Source of the DNA: Pseudomonas sp.
Lineage (GTDB): Bacteria > Pseudomonadota > Gammaproteobacteria > Pseudomonadales > Pseudomonadaceae
Direction: 5' to 3'
Assembly: GCA_029240955.1 (NCBI GenBank)
Contig: JARDZH010000040.1
Location: 1-9,101 of the forward strand
Length of the DNA stretch: 9,101 nucleotides
Below the pieces are notes generated by a model. That model was not told where the DNA came from and did no database searches. It saw only the letters and a list, made by a program, of their open reading frames with translations. Every line of letters begins with the position of its first letter. Within the stretch, counting starts at the first letter, position 1. Below are positions 1 through 8,640 of the stretch, one piece after another. A program made the position numbers and the translations under genes.

Positions 1-709
1 TCCTGATGTACTCGCATCGGCGGCCTGCATGGACAAGGATGTGACCAAGCGTCTGCTGAGCGATGCCGGTATCGCAGTGGCGCCTTCCGTGGTGCTGAAC
101 CGCGGTCAGACCGCTGAATTCTCCGCGCTTTCGCAGCGACTGGGCGTGCCGATGTTTGTCAAACCGGCCAGCCAGGGCTCGTCGGTCGGTGTCAGCAAGG
201 TGACTGATGAGCAGGGGTTGAGCGCAGCATTGGCGCTGGCGTTCGAATACGACCATAAGGTGCTGATCGAGCAGGGCATCGTGGGTCGAGAAGTCGAGTG
301 CGCGGTACTAGGCAATCGTGAGCCACAAGTCAGCGTCTGCGGCGAAGTGGTCGCGAACGACGAGTTCTACGCCTACGACACCAAATACCTGAACGACGGG
401 CAGGCGCGTATTGCCATCCCTGCCGAGCTGGCCGCCGATCTTGCCGACGAGGTGCGCGACGTCGCGCTCAAAGCGTATCGCGTGTTGGGTTGTGCGGGTT
501 TGTCCAGGGTTGATTTCTTCGTCACCGACGCGCGTGAAATCATCATCAACGAGGTCAACACTATCCCGGGCTTTACCTCGATCAGCATGTACCCCAAGCT
601 GTGGCAGGCCAGCGGGTTGTCCTACCCGGACCTCATTGATCGCCTGATCAACCTGGCGCTGGAACGCGCGGACGAATCGCGCCTGCTGAAAACGGAGATC
701 TTTGCATGA
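1..709 (+). CDS. ddlA: D-alanine--D-alanine ligase, DdlA type (5' end outside window)
   Basis: Joins two D-alanines with ATP in the cytoplasm, supplying the dipeptide end of the peptidoglycan precursor. The frame is open from base 2, before the first ATG at 29, and the upstream codons read PDVLASAAC, the usual lead into the [10 protein letters not shown] helix, so the gene starts outside the window. About 235 residues are visible; E. coli DdlA has about 364. Counting from the Met at 29: ATP-grasp glycine-rich loop [14 protein letters not shown] (45-58), grasp strand [10 protein letters not shown] (86-95), omega loop FYAYDTKYL (113-121) with the Tyr and Lys of D-Ala-D-Ala ligases, metal-binding [10 protein letters not shown] (173-182) and the [12 protein letters not shown] tail. 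[14 protein letters not shown] and [12 protein letters not shown] follow the DdlA rather than the DdlB type, and no cell-division gene is adjacent. The stop overlaps the next start (ATGA), implying translational coupling. Confidence 0.95.
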   Translation, partial: PDVLASAACMDKDVTKRLLSDAGIAVAPSVVLNRGQTAEFSALSQRLGVPMFVKPASQGSSVGVSKVTDEQGLSAALALAFEYDHKVLIEQGIVGREVECAVLGNREPQVSVCGEVVANDEFYAYDTKYLNDGQARIAIPAELAADLADEVRDVALKAYRVLGCAGLSRVDFFVTDAREIIINEVNTIPGFTSISMYPKLWQASGLSYPDLIDRLINLALERADESRLLKTEIFA

Positions 710-1116
710 ATGTGATCCACATCGCTGCAGCCCTGCTCATTGGTCCGGATGGTCGCACGCTGCTCGTACGCAAGCGCGGTACTGAAGCGTTCATGCAACC
801 GGGCGGCAAGATCGAGCCGGGCGAACCTGCGGAGCAAGCGCTGGTTCGTGAGTTGCGCGAAGAGTTGGGTCTGGCAGTCGACCCCGCGCAAGCCGCATTT
901 CTTGGCGAGTTCAGCGCTCCGGCGGTTCACGAGCCTGAGTATGAAGTGATCTGCCAGCTGTTTCAGATCCACACGGCTGAGACGGTTGAGCCGGCAGCGG
1001 AAATCGAGGAAGCGGTCTGGGTCGGTGCCGACACTCATCCAGACCTGAATCTGGCTCCGCTGACACGCGACGTCATCCTGCCGCTGTACCGCCAACGGCT
1101 GGCCGAAACCGTCTGA
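706..1116 (+). CDS. Nudix hydrolase (MutT-like)
   Basis: A single-domain Nudix pyrophosphohydrolase of 136 residues, probably cytoplasmic, cleaving a nucleoside diphosphate linked to another group; the substrate cannot be read from sequence. The Nudix box is complete at residues 34-56: G34, E40, then R48-E49-L50-x-E52-E53-x-G55-L56, with the metal-binding glutamates in place. The N-terminal strand ([22 protein letters not shown]) and the GAD/HPDL region near residues 108-113 fit small MutT-like proteins that act on free nucleotides. The ATG overlaps the ddlA stop by 4 nt, so it is probably co-transcribed and coupled to it, although a link to cell-wall synthesis does not follow. No separate promoter is seen. 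A short perfect hairpin (CAGCC-TTC-GGCTG, 1117-1129) directly follows the stop, without a T tract. Confidence 0.9.
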   Translation: MNVIHIAAALLIGPDGRTLLVRKRGTEAFMQPGGKIEPGEPAEQALVRELREELGLAVDPAQAAFLGEFSAPAVHEPEYEVICQLFQIHTAETVEPAAEIEEAVWVGADTHPDLNLAPLTRDVILPLYRQRLAETV

Positions 1117-1128
1117 CAGCCTTCGGCT

Positions 1129-1213
1129 GCAGGAGCGCGCTTGGCCGCGATGCAGGCGACGCGGTGGATCAGGTAAAAAGCGTGACGCCAGTCGCGGGCA
1201 AGCGCGCTCTTAC
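1129..1213. repeat. REP inverted pair (REPIN-like)
   Basis: Two divergent copies of a Pseudomonas REP sequence face each other. The plus-strand copy begins GCAGGAGCGCGCTTGGCCGC at 1129. The minus-strand copy occupies about 1180-1213 and reads GTAAGAGCGCGCTTGCCCGC on the minus strand. The cores share AGAGCGCGCTTG-like sequence with a few differences. The pair lies between the convergent Nudix gene and metR, a usual REP location, where its fold-back could protect transcript 3' ends or help termination. REP elements are moved by RAYT transposases elsewhere in the genome; none is in this window. Confidence 0.8.
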
Positions 1214-1230
1214 ACGAATCTGTGGCGTTT

Positions 1231-1255
1231 GTAGGAGCGGCTTGAGCCGCGAAAG
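1231..1255. repeat. Single REP element
   Basis: The sequence GTAGGAGCGGCTTGAGCCGC followed by GAAAG is a common Pseudomonas REP with its own short imperfect palindrome (GCGGCTTGAGCCGC). It lies 30 nt before the metR stop codon. With the REP pair at 1129-1213 it fills most of the 168-nt gap between the Nudix gene and metR. Confidence 0.8.
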
Positions 1256-1284
1256 AGCCGTTACGTTAGTAAAAATTCACCCCG

Positions 1285-2202
1285 TCACCGAACCGCGCTC
1301 ACCCCATCCAGCGTCGAGAACGATGTGTCCTTGGCCGTCAGCAGAAAATCGCGCATGTAAGGCGCATCGAGCATGTCAGCGCGAATGGCGGCGTACAAGG
1401 TCGCGAATAGCCCCTTCTCCCCAAGTCGCTTGCCCCGCACGTAACCGCGTGAGCTGTACTCATGCAGCGCCCAATGCGGCATGCCGCAAACGCCGCGACC
1501 GCTGGCCACCAGTTGCATCATCATCACGGTCAGTTCGGAAGTGCGGATCTGCGCAGGTTCGACATCGGCGGGTTCGAGAAAACGGGTAAAGATGTCCAGC
1601 CTGTCCCGCTCTACGGGATAGGTGATCAGGGTTTCGCTCAGCAGATCTTCCGGCACGATGTACGGCCGGTTTGCCAGGGCATGCTGATTCGCCACCGCAA
1701 GCATCGCTTCATAAGTGAATAGCGGCACATAAGTGATACCCGGCAGCTCCAGCGGGTCGGACGTCACCACCAGATCCAGATCGCCGCGCGCCAGCGCCGG
1801 CAGCGGGGCGAATGAAAATCCCGAAGACAGGTCCAGTTCCACTTCCGGCCAGGCATCGCGAAACTGGTCGATGGTCGGCATCAGCCACTGAAAGCAACTG
1901 TGGCACTCGATCGCCATGTGCAAACGTCCTGCTGTGCCGCCTGCCAGCCGTGCGATATCGCGCTCGGCACTGCGCAGCTGCGGCAACAATGAATCTGCCA
2001 GTTGTAGAAGACGCAGCCCCGCGCTGGTGAAACGCACCGGCTTGGTCTTGCGCACAAACAGCGGCATGCCCATGCGCTCCTCCAGTTCTTTGAACTGGTG
2101 CGACAATGCCGACTGGGTCAGATGCAGGCGTTCGGCGGCTTCCACCAGCGAATCGGCCTCGCGCAACGCGTGCAGGGTTTTGAGGTGGCGTATTTCCAGC
2201 AA
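1285..2202 (-). CDS. metR: LysR-family regulator MetR (methionine biosynthesis)
   Basis: MetR is a cytoplasmic LysR-type regulator that senses homocysteine and activates methionine genes such as metE and metH. The 305-residue protein has an N-terminal winged helix-turn-helix (HLKTLHALREADSLVEAAER through LTQSALSHQFKELEERMG, residues 6-45) and a substrate-binding effector domain from about residue 90. Family marks are TAGRLHMAIECHSCFQWLMP, the aspartate-rich RGDLDLVVTSDPLE and ELTVMMMQLVASGRGVCGMP. I start it at the TTG at 2200-2202 because it gives MLEIRHLKTL, the usual MetR N-terminus, and GGAG lies 7 nt upstream; an in-frame ATG at 2259 would add 19 atypical residues and run into the divergent promoter. 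Its divergent neighbour is a metE remnant, so this is the old metR-metE arrangement with the target decayed. Other MetR targets are outside the window. Confidence 0.92.
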   Translation of the reverse strand: MLEIRHLKTLHALREADSLVEAAERLHLTQSALSHQFKELEERMGMPLFVRKTKPVRFTSAGLRLLQLADSLLPQLRSAERDIARLAGGTAGRLHMAIECHSCFQWLMPTIDQFRDAWPEVELDLSSGFSFAPLPALARGDLDLVVTSDPLELPGITYVPLFTYEAMLAVANQHALANRPYIVPEDLLSETLITYPVERDRLDIFTRFLEPADVEPAQIRTSELTVMMMQLVASGRGVCGMPHWALHEYSSRGYVRGKRLGEKGLFATLYAAIRADMLDAPYMRDFLLTAKDTSFSTLDGVSAVR

Positions 2203-2245
2203 CCTGAAGCTCCATGAATAAAATTTGAGATCAACACGAAAACAA

Positions 2246-2258
2246 TGAGTTTGTCTCA
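2246..2258. promoter_or_regulatory. Candidate MetR operator (T-N11-A palindrome)
   Basis: TGAGTTTGTCTCA is a perfect inverted repeat (TGAG-N5-CTCA) with the T-N11-A form used by LysR regulators. It closely resembles the enteric MetR site TGAA-N5-TTCA. It lies between the metR start (2202) and the metE-remnant start (2308), in the divergent promoter where autoregulation and activation are expected. A second, poorer match (TGAATAAAATTTGA, 2215-2228) lies closer to metR. No convincing -35/-10 pair is visible on either side, so the promoters themselves are not called. Confidence 0.5.
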
Positions 2259-2307
2259 CACGGTGGTCAGTGTCGACAATGGCGCCCTATTTTATGGAGA
2301 GCGCGAC

Positions 2308-3057
2308 ATGGGCCACACCCACACCCCTGAATTCCTGCCTATCGGTGCTGGCCATGACTCCAACGTCGTGATGGACGCTCATCGGCCTGACGATCTGAAC
2401 CCGCCAGAGCAGTGTTCTGTCACCGCTGACCTACCGCAATTTGTTGAGGGACAACGTTTCCGCTTGAGCTGGAAACGGCTGCTGAACGAAGTCGACCAAG
2501 CCCGCGCACAGGGTTTGGAGATCAAGCCGGCGCTGATCGGTCCGATGTCTTATTTGTGGCTCGGACACGCCAACGACGACAGTTTCGACAAACTGGATCT
2601 GCTCGAGCGTCTCTTGCCGGAGTACGGGGAAATCTTCGGGCGTCTGGCGGCACGAGGCGTCGAGTGGATTCAGATTGATGAGCCGATTCTGAGCGTTGTC
2701 CTGCCGCAGGCCTGGAAGGCGGGCTTCGAACGCGCGTATCACATCCTGCAGTATTCGCCGCTCAAGAAACTGGTCGCAACCGGCGACGGCGACGTCCGGG
2801 ACAATCTGGGGCTGGCGGCTTCTTTGCCGGTCGCCGGGCTGCACGTCAATCTGGTTCAAGAGCCTGAGCAATTGCCGAGTGTGCTGGACCGTTTGCCGAC
2901 CTACAAAATCTTGTCTCTGGGTCTCGAAGACCCTAAGCGCTGGCACTGCGAATCGAGCGCTGCGCCTGATACTTTCGGGCTGGCTCAGGAGCGTTTTGGC
3001 AACAATCTCTGGCTTTCTGGCTCAGGTAACCTCTCTTCGAGTACTCAAGCCATCTGA
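2308..3057 (+). pseudogene. metE: Remnant of metE (cobalamin-independent methionine synthase), N-terminal part only
   Basis: Full-length MetE (about 760 residues) transfers a methyl group from 5-methyltetrahydropteroyl-triglutamate to homocysteine. Only 249 residues are encoded here. The ATG at 2308 has GGAGA 7 nt upstream and gives MGHTHTPEFLPIG, colinear with the usual MALAHTLGFPRIG. Roughly 90 family residues are then missing, including the segment ending near TKWFDTNYHYLVPEF. Similarity resumes at QRFRLSWKRLLNEV and is strong through KPALIGPMSYLWLG, FDKLDLLERLLPEYGEI, GVEWIQIDEPIL, LKKLVAT, DNLGLAASLPVAGLHVNLV and DRLPTYKILSLG. It fades after that and stops where the family continues with CSLLH. 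The whole C-terminal domain with the zinc ligands is absent, so synthase activity is not possible. The frame is nevertheless open for 250 codons. An earlier in-frame ATG at 2245 lacks a Shine-Dalgarno sequence and overlaps the operator. A folded product with another role cannot be excluded. Confidence 0.85.
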
Positions 3058-3079
3058 CCGCTGATCCTGCTTCATCAAA

Positions 3080-3097
3080 CTGTCACGTAACTGTGGC
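3080..3097 (+). promoter_or_regulatory. PHO-box-like direct repeat
   Basis: CTGTCAC-GTAA-CTGTGGC is two heptamers with an 11-bp period, as in PhoB sites (CTGTCAT-N4-CTGTCAT). The first heptamer matches fully if the usual C/T at position 7 is allowed; the second matches 5 of 7. It lies 65 nt before the hydrolase ATG, in the 105-nt gap after the metE remnant. A loose -10 (CATCAT, 3114-3119) sits 16 nt downstream, farther than in classical Pho promoters. Suggestive only. Confidence 0.35.
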
Positions 3098-3162
3098 AGC
3101 GCGCTCTGAAAAACATCATCAGACTTGTCGCTTACTGGGGATCTGTTTTTTGGTGTTTTTCG

Positions 3163-4155
3163 ATGCGGGTTTTAATGTTCCTGGCCACGCTCCTGTGCGG
3201 CTTGCCGTCTTTTGCGGCCTCTCGATGCGATGTCGACGTTCCTGTTCAAACAGCCGAGCTCAGAGATGTACGGATTGCCTTTCAGAGTATCGGCGATGCG
3301 GCTGACCCTGCGCTGCTGTTGGTCATGGGCCTTGGCGGGCAGTTGATCCACTGGCCTGACGAAGTGGTCGTTGCGCTCTGCCAGCAGGGTTACCGGGTCG
3401 TGCGCTACGACAACCGCGACGTCGGTCTGTCGAGCTGGGTTCAGCCACCGGCCGAGGCCAACCTGACTTACGAAGTGCTGCGCTACAAACTCGGTTTGCC
3501 AGTGTCCGCGCCTTATTCATTGACCGACATGGCCGATGATGCGCTCGGCCTGATGGACGCGTTGCAGGTTCGTCAGTTTCACGTCCTGGGTGCGAGCATG
3601 GGCGGCATGATCGCGCAGCACCTGGCCGACATCGCGCCACAACGGGTGGAGAGCCTGACGCTGATCATGACCAGTTCCGGCGCTCAGGGCCTGCCGATGC
3701 CCAGCGCTGCGTTGATGCAACTGCTGGCGCGGCGCGGCGCACCGACTCGTGAGCTGGCGCTGGAGCAGCAGGCCGACTTGCTGGCCGCGTTGGGCAGCCC
3801 GCAGGTCAAGGATGATCGCGAGCAGTTGCTGCATCAGGCCGCGCTGTCGTACGACCGCGCATTCAATCCCGAAGGCGTGAAGCGCCAGATTCTTGCGATC
3901 CTTGCAGAGCCCAGTCGCGTTGAATTGCTCAATCGCCTGCGGCTTCCAGTGCTCGTGGTGCACGGTACGGCCGACCCATTGTTGCCGGTGATGCACGGCG
4001 TACATGTCGCCGCCCATGTGCGTGGCAGCCAGCTCAAGCTGATTCCGGGCCTGGCGCATCGATTTCAGGACGCTTTCAAGGCGCCGTTGCTTGGCGCGGT
4101 TTTGCCGTATCTGAAAGCGCAGCACGAAGACGGCCGACACGTCGCGCAGTTGTAA
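3163..4155 (+). CDS. Exported alpha/beta hydrolase
   Basis: A 330-residue alpha/beta-hydrolase-fold protein, probably an esterase or similar hydrolase; the substrate is unknown. The N-terminus is a short Sec-type signal peptide ([18 protein letters not shown]) with likely cleavage around residue 18 or 19, so it should act in the periplasm or outside; the Cys at 12 is not in a good lipobox. Fold markers in order: LLLVMGLGG with the oxyanion region (52-59), the [10 protein letters not shown] strand and turn (81-90), nucleophile elbow GASMGG with Ser145, acid Asp271 in HGTADPLLP, and catalytic His299 in GLAHRF. The ATG at 3163 has no good Shine-Dalgarno; Met5 at 3175 is a possible alternative but loses the Arg of the signal peptide. 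It follows the metE remnant by 105 nt and precedes the DsbA-family gene by 51 nt, so the last two may be co-transcribed. A hydrolase also lies between metR and glpM in P. aeruginosa as I recall it. Confidence 0.88.
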   Translation: MRVLMFLATLLCGLPSFAASRCDVDVPVQTAELRDVRIAFQSIGDAADPALLLVMGLGGQLIHWPDEVVVALCQQGYRVVRYDNRDVGLSSWVQPPAEANLTYEVLRYKLGLPVSAPYSLTDMADDALGLMDALQVRQFHVLGASMGGMIAQHLADIAPQRVESLTLIMTSSGAQGLPMPSAALMQLLARRGAPTRELALEQQADLLAALGSPQVKDDREQLLHQAALSYDRAFNPEGVKRQILAILAEPSRVELLNRLRLPVLVVHGTADPLLPVMHGVHVAAHVRGSQLKLIPGLAHRFQDAFKAPLLGAVLPYLKAQHEDGRHVAQL

Positions 4156-4206
4156 GCCGCGGTCAGCGGTGTATGGTGGGGTCTTTGCCAGCCGAGCGAG
4201 GACGCC

Positions 4207-4854
4207 ATGTCTACCCCGTTGAAGATCGACTTTGTTTCCGATGTGTCCTGCCCCTGGTGCGTGGTCGGCTTGCGTGCGCTGGACGAAGCGCTTGCCACTC
4301 TCGGCGATGAAGTCAGCGCGCAGATTCACATCCAGCCCTTTGAACTGAACCCGAACATGCCGGCCGAAGGGCAGGACATCATCGAACACATCGCGCAAAA
4401 GTACGGTTCCAGCCCGGAGCAGATCGAGGCCAATCAGCAGAACATTCGCGCGCGGGGCGCCGAATCAGGTTTCAAATTCGCCAGTGGCGAGCGGCGTATC
4501 TACAACACGTTCGACGCGCACCGTCTGTTGCATTGGGCGGGGCTGGAAGGGCGCCAGCATGCTTTGAAGCACGCGTTGCTCAAGGCTTATTTCTCGGACC
4601 TCAAAGATCCTTCCGATCACAGAACTCTGGCGGATACGGCGCAAAGTGTCGGTCTGGACAGAATGCGCGCGCAGGAGATTCTCGGCTCGAATGAATTCGC
4701 TGCCGAGGTCCGCGAGGCAGAGCAGCTGTGGGTGTCCCGCGGCGTCAGCTCGGTCCCAACCGTCGTGTTCAACGATCAATACGCCGTGTCGGGCGGTCAG
4801 CCGGCAGATGTGTTTGTCGGGGCAATTCGGCAGGTTATCGCCGAAGCAGGGTGA
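4207..4854 (+). CDS. DsbA-family oxidoreductase, FrnE-like, cytoplasmic
   Basis: A 215-residue protein of the DsbA/FrnE (2-hydroxychromene-2-carboxylate isomerase-like) thioredoxin-fold family. The active site CPWC is at residues 15-18 in the opening [17 protein letters not shown], and the cis-proline loop is SVPTVVF (Pro184). Between them lies the helical insert with [11 protein letters not shown] and [13 protein letters not shown], typical of FrnE. No signal peptide is present, so it should act in the cytoplasm on thiols or disulfides, unlike periplasmic DsbA. The substrate is unknown; family members elsewhere are linked to oxidative-stress tolerance, and that role is only inference here. 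The start is supported by a GAGG Shine-Dalgarno at 4198-4201. The gene ends 32 nt before a REP inverted pair and is convergent with glpM. Confidence 0.9.
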   Translation: MSTPLKIDFVSDVSCPWCVVGLRALDEALATLGDEVSAQIHIQPFELNPNMPAEGQDIIEHIAQKYGSSPEQIEANQQNIRARGAESGFKFASGERRIYNTFDAHRLLHWAGLEGRQHALKHALLKAYFSDLKDPSDHRTLADTAQSVGLDRMRAQEILGSNEFAAEVREAEQLWVSRGVSSVPTVVFNDQYAVSGGQPADVFVGAIRQVIAEAG

Positions 4855-4885
4855 CGGTATCGTGCGGCGTCGTGCCTGGACGACC

Positions 4886-4957
4886 GCATCGCCAGCAAGC
4901 TGGCTCCTACGGAACAGATAGGCGTCGTATCTGTAGGAGCCAGCTTGCTGGCGATGC
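4886..4957. repeat. REP inverted pair, perfect 25-bp arms
   Basis: Arms at 4886-4910 and 4933-4957 are perfect inverted copies, 25 nt each, separated by 22 nt. The right arm starts GTAGGAGCCAGCTTGCTGGC. Each arm also contains its own short palindrome (CCAGCAAGCTGG). This is a typical Pseudomonas REPIN, different in core sequence from the elements at 1129-1255. It lies between the convergent FrnE-like gene and glpM, 14 nt past the glpM stop, so its RNA hairpin could act as an end structure for both transcripts. There is no T tract of a standard terminator on either side. Confidence 0.92.
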
Positions 4958-4971
4958 ATCAAACCCGGTGG

Positions 4972-5310
4972 TCAGGCGTGGACGCGCATCCATACGGTCA
5001 CCAGCAACGTAGCCACCACCAGCCACGCCACGGCCGCCAGTGCCAATGAGACTTCCAGCCGCAAGCGGTCGACCAGCAGGTACAAGGTCGCCAGATAGAC
5101 AAAGTACGGAATGATCGACCACATGCCGAACAGGATGGTGGCTTTCAGGTCCTCCACCGAGCGGCCTTTGCCGATGATGTAGTGGGCGATCAGCGCAAAG
5201 GTCGGAAACAGTGGCACCAGCCCGGCGATGTAGTAGTTTCTGGTCTTGGCCAGCGCTGCGATGATTACCACGATCGCACCGCCCAACACGGCTTTGAGTA
5301 CTAAGTCCAC
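4972..5310 (-). CDS. glpM: Small inner-membrane protein, GlpM family
   Basis: A 112-residue, very hydrophobic protein with about four membrane spans: residues 4-21, 27-47, 59-80 and 86-108. The conserved family segment is AKTRNYYIAGLVPLFPTFALIAHYI, with FGMWSIIPYFVYLATLYLLV after it. The family is named after P. aeruginosa glpM, which lies beside the glycerol-3-phosphate gene glpD and has been reported to affect alginate production; its molecular function is unknown. The start is a GTG (5308-5310) with GGGGAG 6 nt upstream. It begins 29 nt after the aauR stop on the same strand, so it may be the last gene of an aauS-aauR-glpM transcript. No glp gene is in the window. Confidence 0.88.
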   Translation of the reverse strand: MDLVLKAVLGGAIVVIIAALAKTRNYYIAGLVPLFPTFALIAHYIIGKGRSVEDLKATILFGMWSIIPYFVYLATLYLLVDRLRLEVSLALAAVAWLVVATLLVTVWMRVHA

Positions 5311-5339
5311 GCGACACTCCCCGTCAAGATAACCAACGC

Positions 5340-6668
<1,329 letters not shown>

Positions 6669-6678
6669 GGATAACGCC

Positions 6679-8595
6679 TCATGTCGGCTTGGCCTGGCCG
6701 GGTTGGGAAGGGGAGCTGTCAATGAAAGGCAGACACAGCACGAATACGCTGCCGCCCTGATCCGGATGCTCCGCGCTGAGGCTGCCGCCAGCCGCAGCTG
6801 CAAGGCTGGCCGACAGCGTCAGGCCCAGCCCCAGGCCCTGTTCGCCAGGCTTGGTCGTGAAGAACGGTTCGAACAGCTGCTTGCGCGCCTCGCTGTCGAT
6901 GCCGTGGCCATTGTCGCGCACCAGCAGTCGATAGCGGCCGTCGACGATGGAGCCTTCAAGGCTCAGATGGGGCAACGGCTGCGCGGACATGGCGTCCAGC
7001 GCATTGCCGATCAGGTTGACCAGAATCTGCTCCAGGCGGGTCTGGTCAATGCCCAGTGTGGCGTCGGAAAACGCCTGACGCAACGTGACCGAAGACTGCT
7101 CAAGGCGTACGGCGAGCAACTGCAACGCCGCGTCGACCGCCTTGCTCAGTTGCGCCTGACCCTGATCGTTGCCCCGTCGCGCAAACGCACGCAGGCTTGC
7201 CGTGATGCGGCCCATTCGATCGACCAGATCGTTGATGGTACGCAAGTTGGTGCTGGCCACGTCCAGTGCGCCGCGCTCGATGAAACGCACCGTGTTGCCG
7301 GACAGCGTGCGCAACGCGGCCAGCGGCTGGTTCAGCTCGTGGGCAATGCTGGTCGACATCTGGCCGATCGCGGCCAATTTGCCGGCCTGGATCAATTCAT
7401 CCTGGGCCTTGCGCAGCGTGTCTTCAGCCTGACGGCGCTCGCGGATCTGCGCTTTGAGCCGCTCGTTGCTCGCGCGCAAGTGCTCGGTGCGTTCGGCGAT
7501 CTTGCGTTCCAGTTCGTCGTTGGCTGCCTGCAATGCTTCCCGCGCAGCAAGGCGAGTGGAGATCACTTTGCGCCGCTCGTTCCACGCAATCAGCAGAAAC
7601 GCCACCAGTGCGCAGGCAACGGCAACCAGCATGCCTTGGCTTGCGGCTTCGCGGCGCAGGTCTTCAAGCGGGGTGAGCAAGGTCAGATGCCACGGCGTGT
7701 CGCTCAGTTGCCGGGTCTGGGCCAGGTAGCTGACCTGCGTGTGTTCGAGGTCGACGCTGACGTTGGCCGGAAAGGTCAGTTTCTCTACGCCCTCGGCAAG
7801 CGTTTCCCGCTCCAGCGGCACCAGCTCGTTGAGCGGCCACCAGTAATACTGGAGGCTGCGCGCCAGTCGTTCCTTGATTTCAGCAGTCAGCGGCCGAACT
7901 GATTTAAGGCGTCGCGCCGGGTCGCTGGACAGAATGATGATGCCATTCTCGTCGCTGACGAATGCTTCCAGTCGCGCCCGTTGCCAGCGCTCTTCAAGCG
8001 CTTCCAGACGAACCTTGATGACCGCAACGCCGATGATCCGGCCTTTGTCTTCCAGGCCATGAGCCAGGTAGTAACCGGATTCCCCGGTGGTGGTCCCGAT
8101 CCCGTAGAAACGGCCGGGCATTCCGCGCACTGCATCCTGGAAGTAGGCACGGAAAGACAGGTCTTCGCCCTGATAGCTGTCGGCATCACGCCAGTTGCTG
8201 GTCGCCAGAACCCGGCCTGTGGTGTCGAGCACATAAATGGCGCGGCTGCGGCTGCGGCGATTGAGGCCTTCCAGGTAACTGTTGACCTTGCGTTGCAGGT
8301 CGGGGGAGGGGGAGTTCAGCAGCTGGGAAACGCTGGATTCGAGTTCCAGCACGCTGGGCAGATAGGTGTACTTGTTGATCTCACTTTCGACCGTCCGCGC
8401 ATGCAGCTCCAGCTGGCGTTCGCCGTTCTCGCCAAGTCCCTTGATGCCGTTGCGCTCGCTGACCAGATACGCGGCATAGCCCAGCCCGATCATCAGCAAC
8501 AGGATCAGCGGCGGCACAAACAGTTGGCGTATCAGGCGAGGTTTCACGGCAAGTGATGGCGGCGCGGCACGATAGAGAGAGGGGTCGCATTTCAT
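6679..8595 (-). CDS. aauS: Sensor histidine kinase AauS (DctB-like)
   Basis: Inner-membrane kinase that senses extracellular acidic amino acids and phosphorylates AauR. The 638-residue protein has a membrane span at about 25-44, a periplasmic DctB-type Cache (double PAS-like) sensor domain at about 45-320 (with DLSFRAYFQDA at 145-155 and GYYLAHGL at 174-181), and a second span at about 321-338. A charged coiled coil (about 345-405) leads to the H box SIAHELNQPL with phosphoacceptor His419. The ATPase follows: N box NLIGNALDAM (527-536), G1 DNGHGI (561-566), F box FEPFFTTK (575-582), G2 GLGLGL (587-592). The ATG at 8593-8595 has AAGGA 8 nt upstream, which decides it over an in-frame ATG at 8661. 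aatP ends 193 nt upstream on the same strand. The pairing with a DctD-like regulator and the glutamate/aspartate transporter matches P. putida and P. aeruginosa AauSR. Confidence 0.9.
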   Translation of the reverse strand: MKCDPSLYRAAPPSLAVKPRLIRQLFVPPLILLLMIGLGYAAYLVSERNGIKGLGENGERQLELHARTVESEINKYTYLPSVLELESSVSQLLNSPSPDLQRKVNSYLEGLNRRSRSRAIYVLDTTGRVLATSNWRDADSYQGEDLSFRAYFQDAVRGMPGRFYGIGTTTGESGYYLAHGLEDKGRIIGVAVIKVRLEALEERWQRARLEAFVSDENGIIILSSDPARRLKSVRPLTAEIKERLARSLQYYWWPLNELVPLERETLAEGVEKLTFPANVSVDLEHTQVSYLAQTRQLSDTPWHLTLLTPLEDLRREAASQGMLVAVACALVAFLLIAWNERRKVISTRLAAREALQAANDELERKIAERTEHLRASNERLKAQIRERRQAEDTLRKAQDELIQAGKLAAIGQMSTSIAHELNQPLAALRTLSGNTVRFIERGALDVASTNLRTINDLVDRMGRITASLRAFARRGNDQGQAQLSKAVDAALQLLAVRLEQSSVTLRQAFSDATLGIDQTRLEQILVNLIGNALDAMSAQPLPHLSLEGSIVDGRYRLLVRDNGHGIDSEARKQLFEPFFTTKPGEQGLGLGLTLSASLAAAAGGSLSAEHPDQGGSVFVLCLPFIDSSPSQPGQAKPT

Positions 8596-8600
8596 CACAG

Positions 8601-8640
8601 TCGTCCTTAGCCGAACAGCCACCCGCTTCCTGCGGGCGGC
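8601..8640 (-). promoter_or_regulatory. aauS leader with candidate RsmA/CsrA sites
   Basis: On the minus strand, bases 8640-8618 form a 9-bp stem (one G-U pair) closed by the loop AGGAA. Then the aauS Shine-Dalgarno reads TAAGGACG (8609-8602), a 7 of 8 match to the RsmA/CsrA motif CANGGAYG. The two GGA triplets are 24 nt apart, one in a hairpin loop and one at the ribosome binding site, the usual layout of a CsrA-repressed leader. The hairpin could instead be an ordinary leader or processing structure; it has no T tract, so it is not a clear terminator. Confidence 0.35.

Noticed and set aside
2203..2259. Upstream ATG extension of metR to 2259.
   Set aside because: The extra 19 residues are atypical for LysR proteins and would cover the operator. 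The TTG at 2202 has a good Shine-Dalgarno and gives the usual N-terminus.
2245..2307. Start of the metE remnant at the ATG at 2245.
   Set aside because: It has no Shine-Dalgarno, lies inside the T-N11-A palindrome, and its added residues do not align with MetE. The ATG at 2308 does.
3517..4398. A 293-codon minus-strand open frame opposite the hydrolase and FrnE-like gene.
   Set aside because: It runs antisense across two clear genes with catalytic motifs and resembles no family.
6669..6803. Extended start of aauR at 6803.
   Set aside because: It would overlap the end of aauS by over 120 nt and add 45 unrelated residues before the receiver domain. The ATG at 6668 has a good Shine-Dalgarno.
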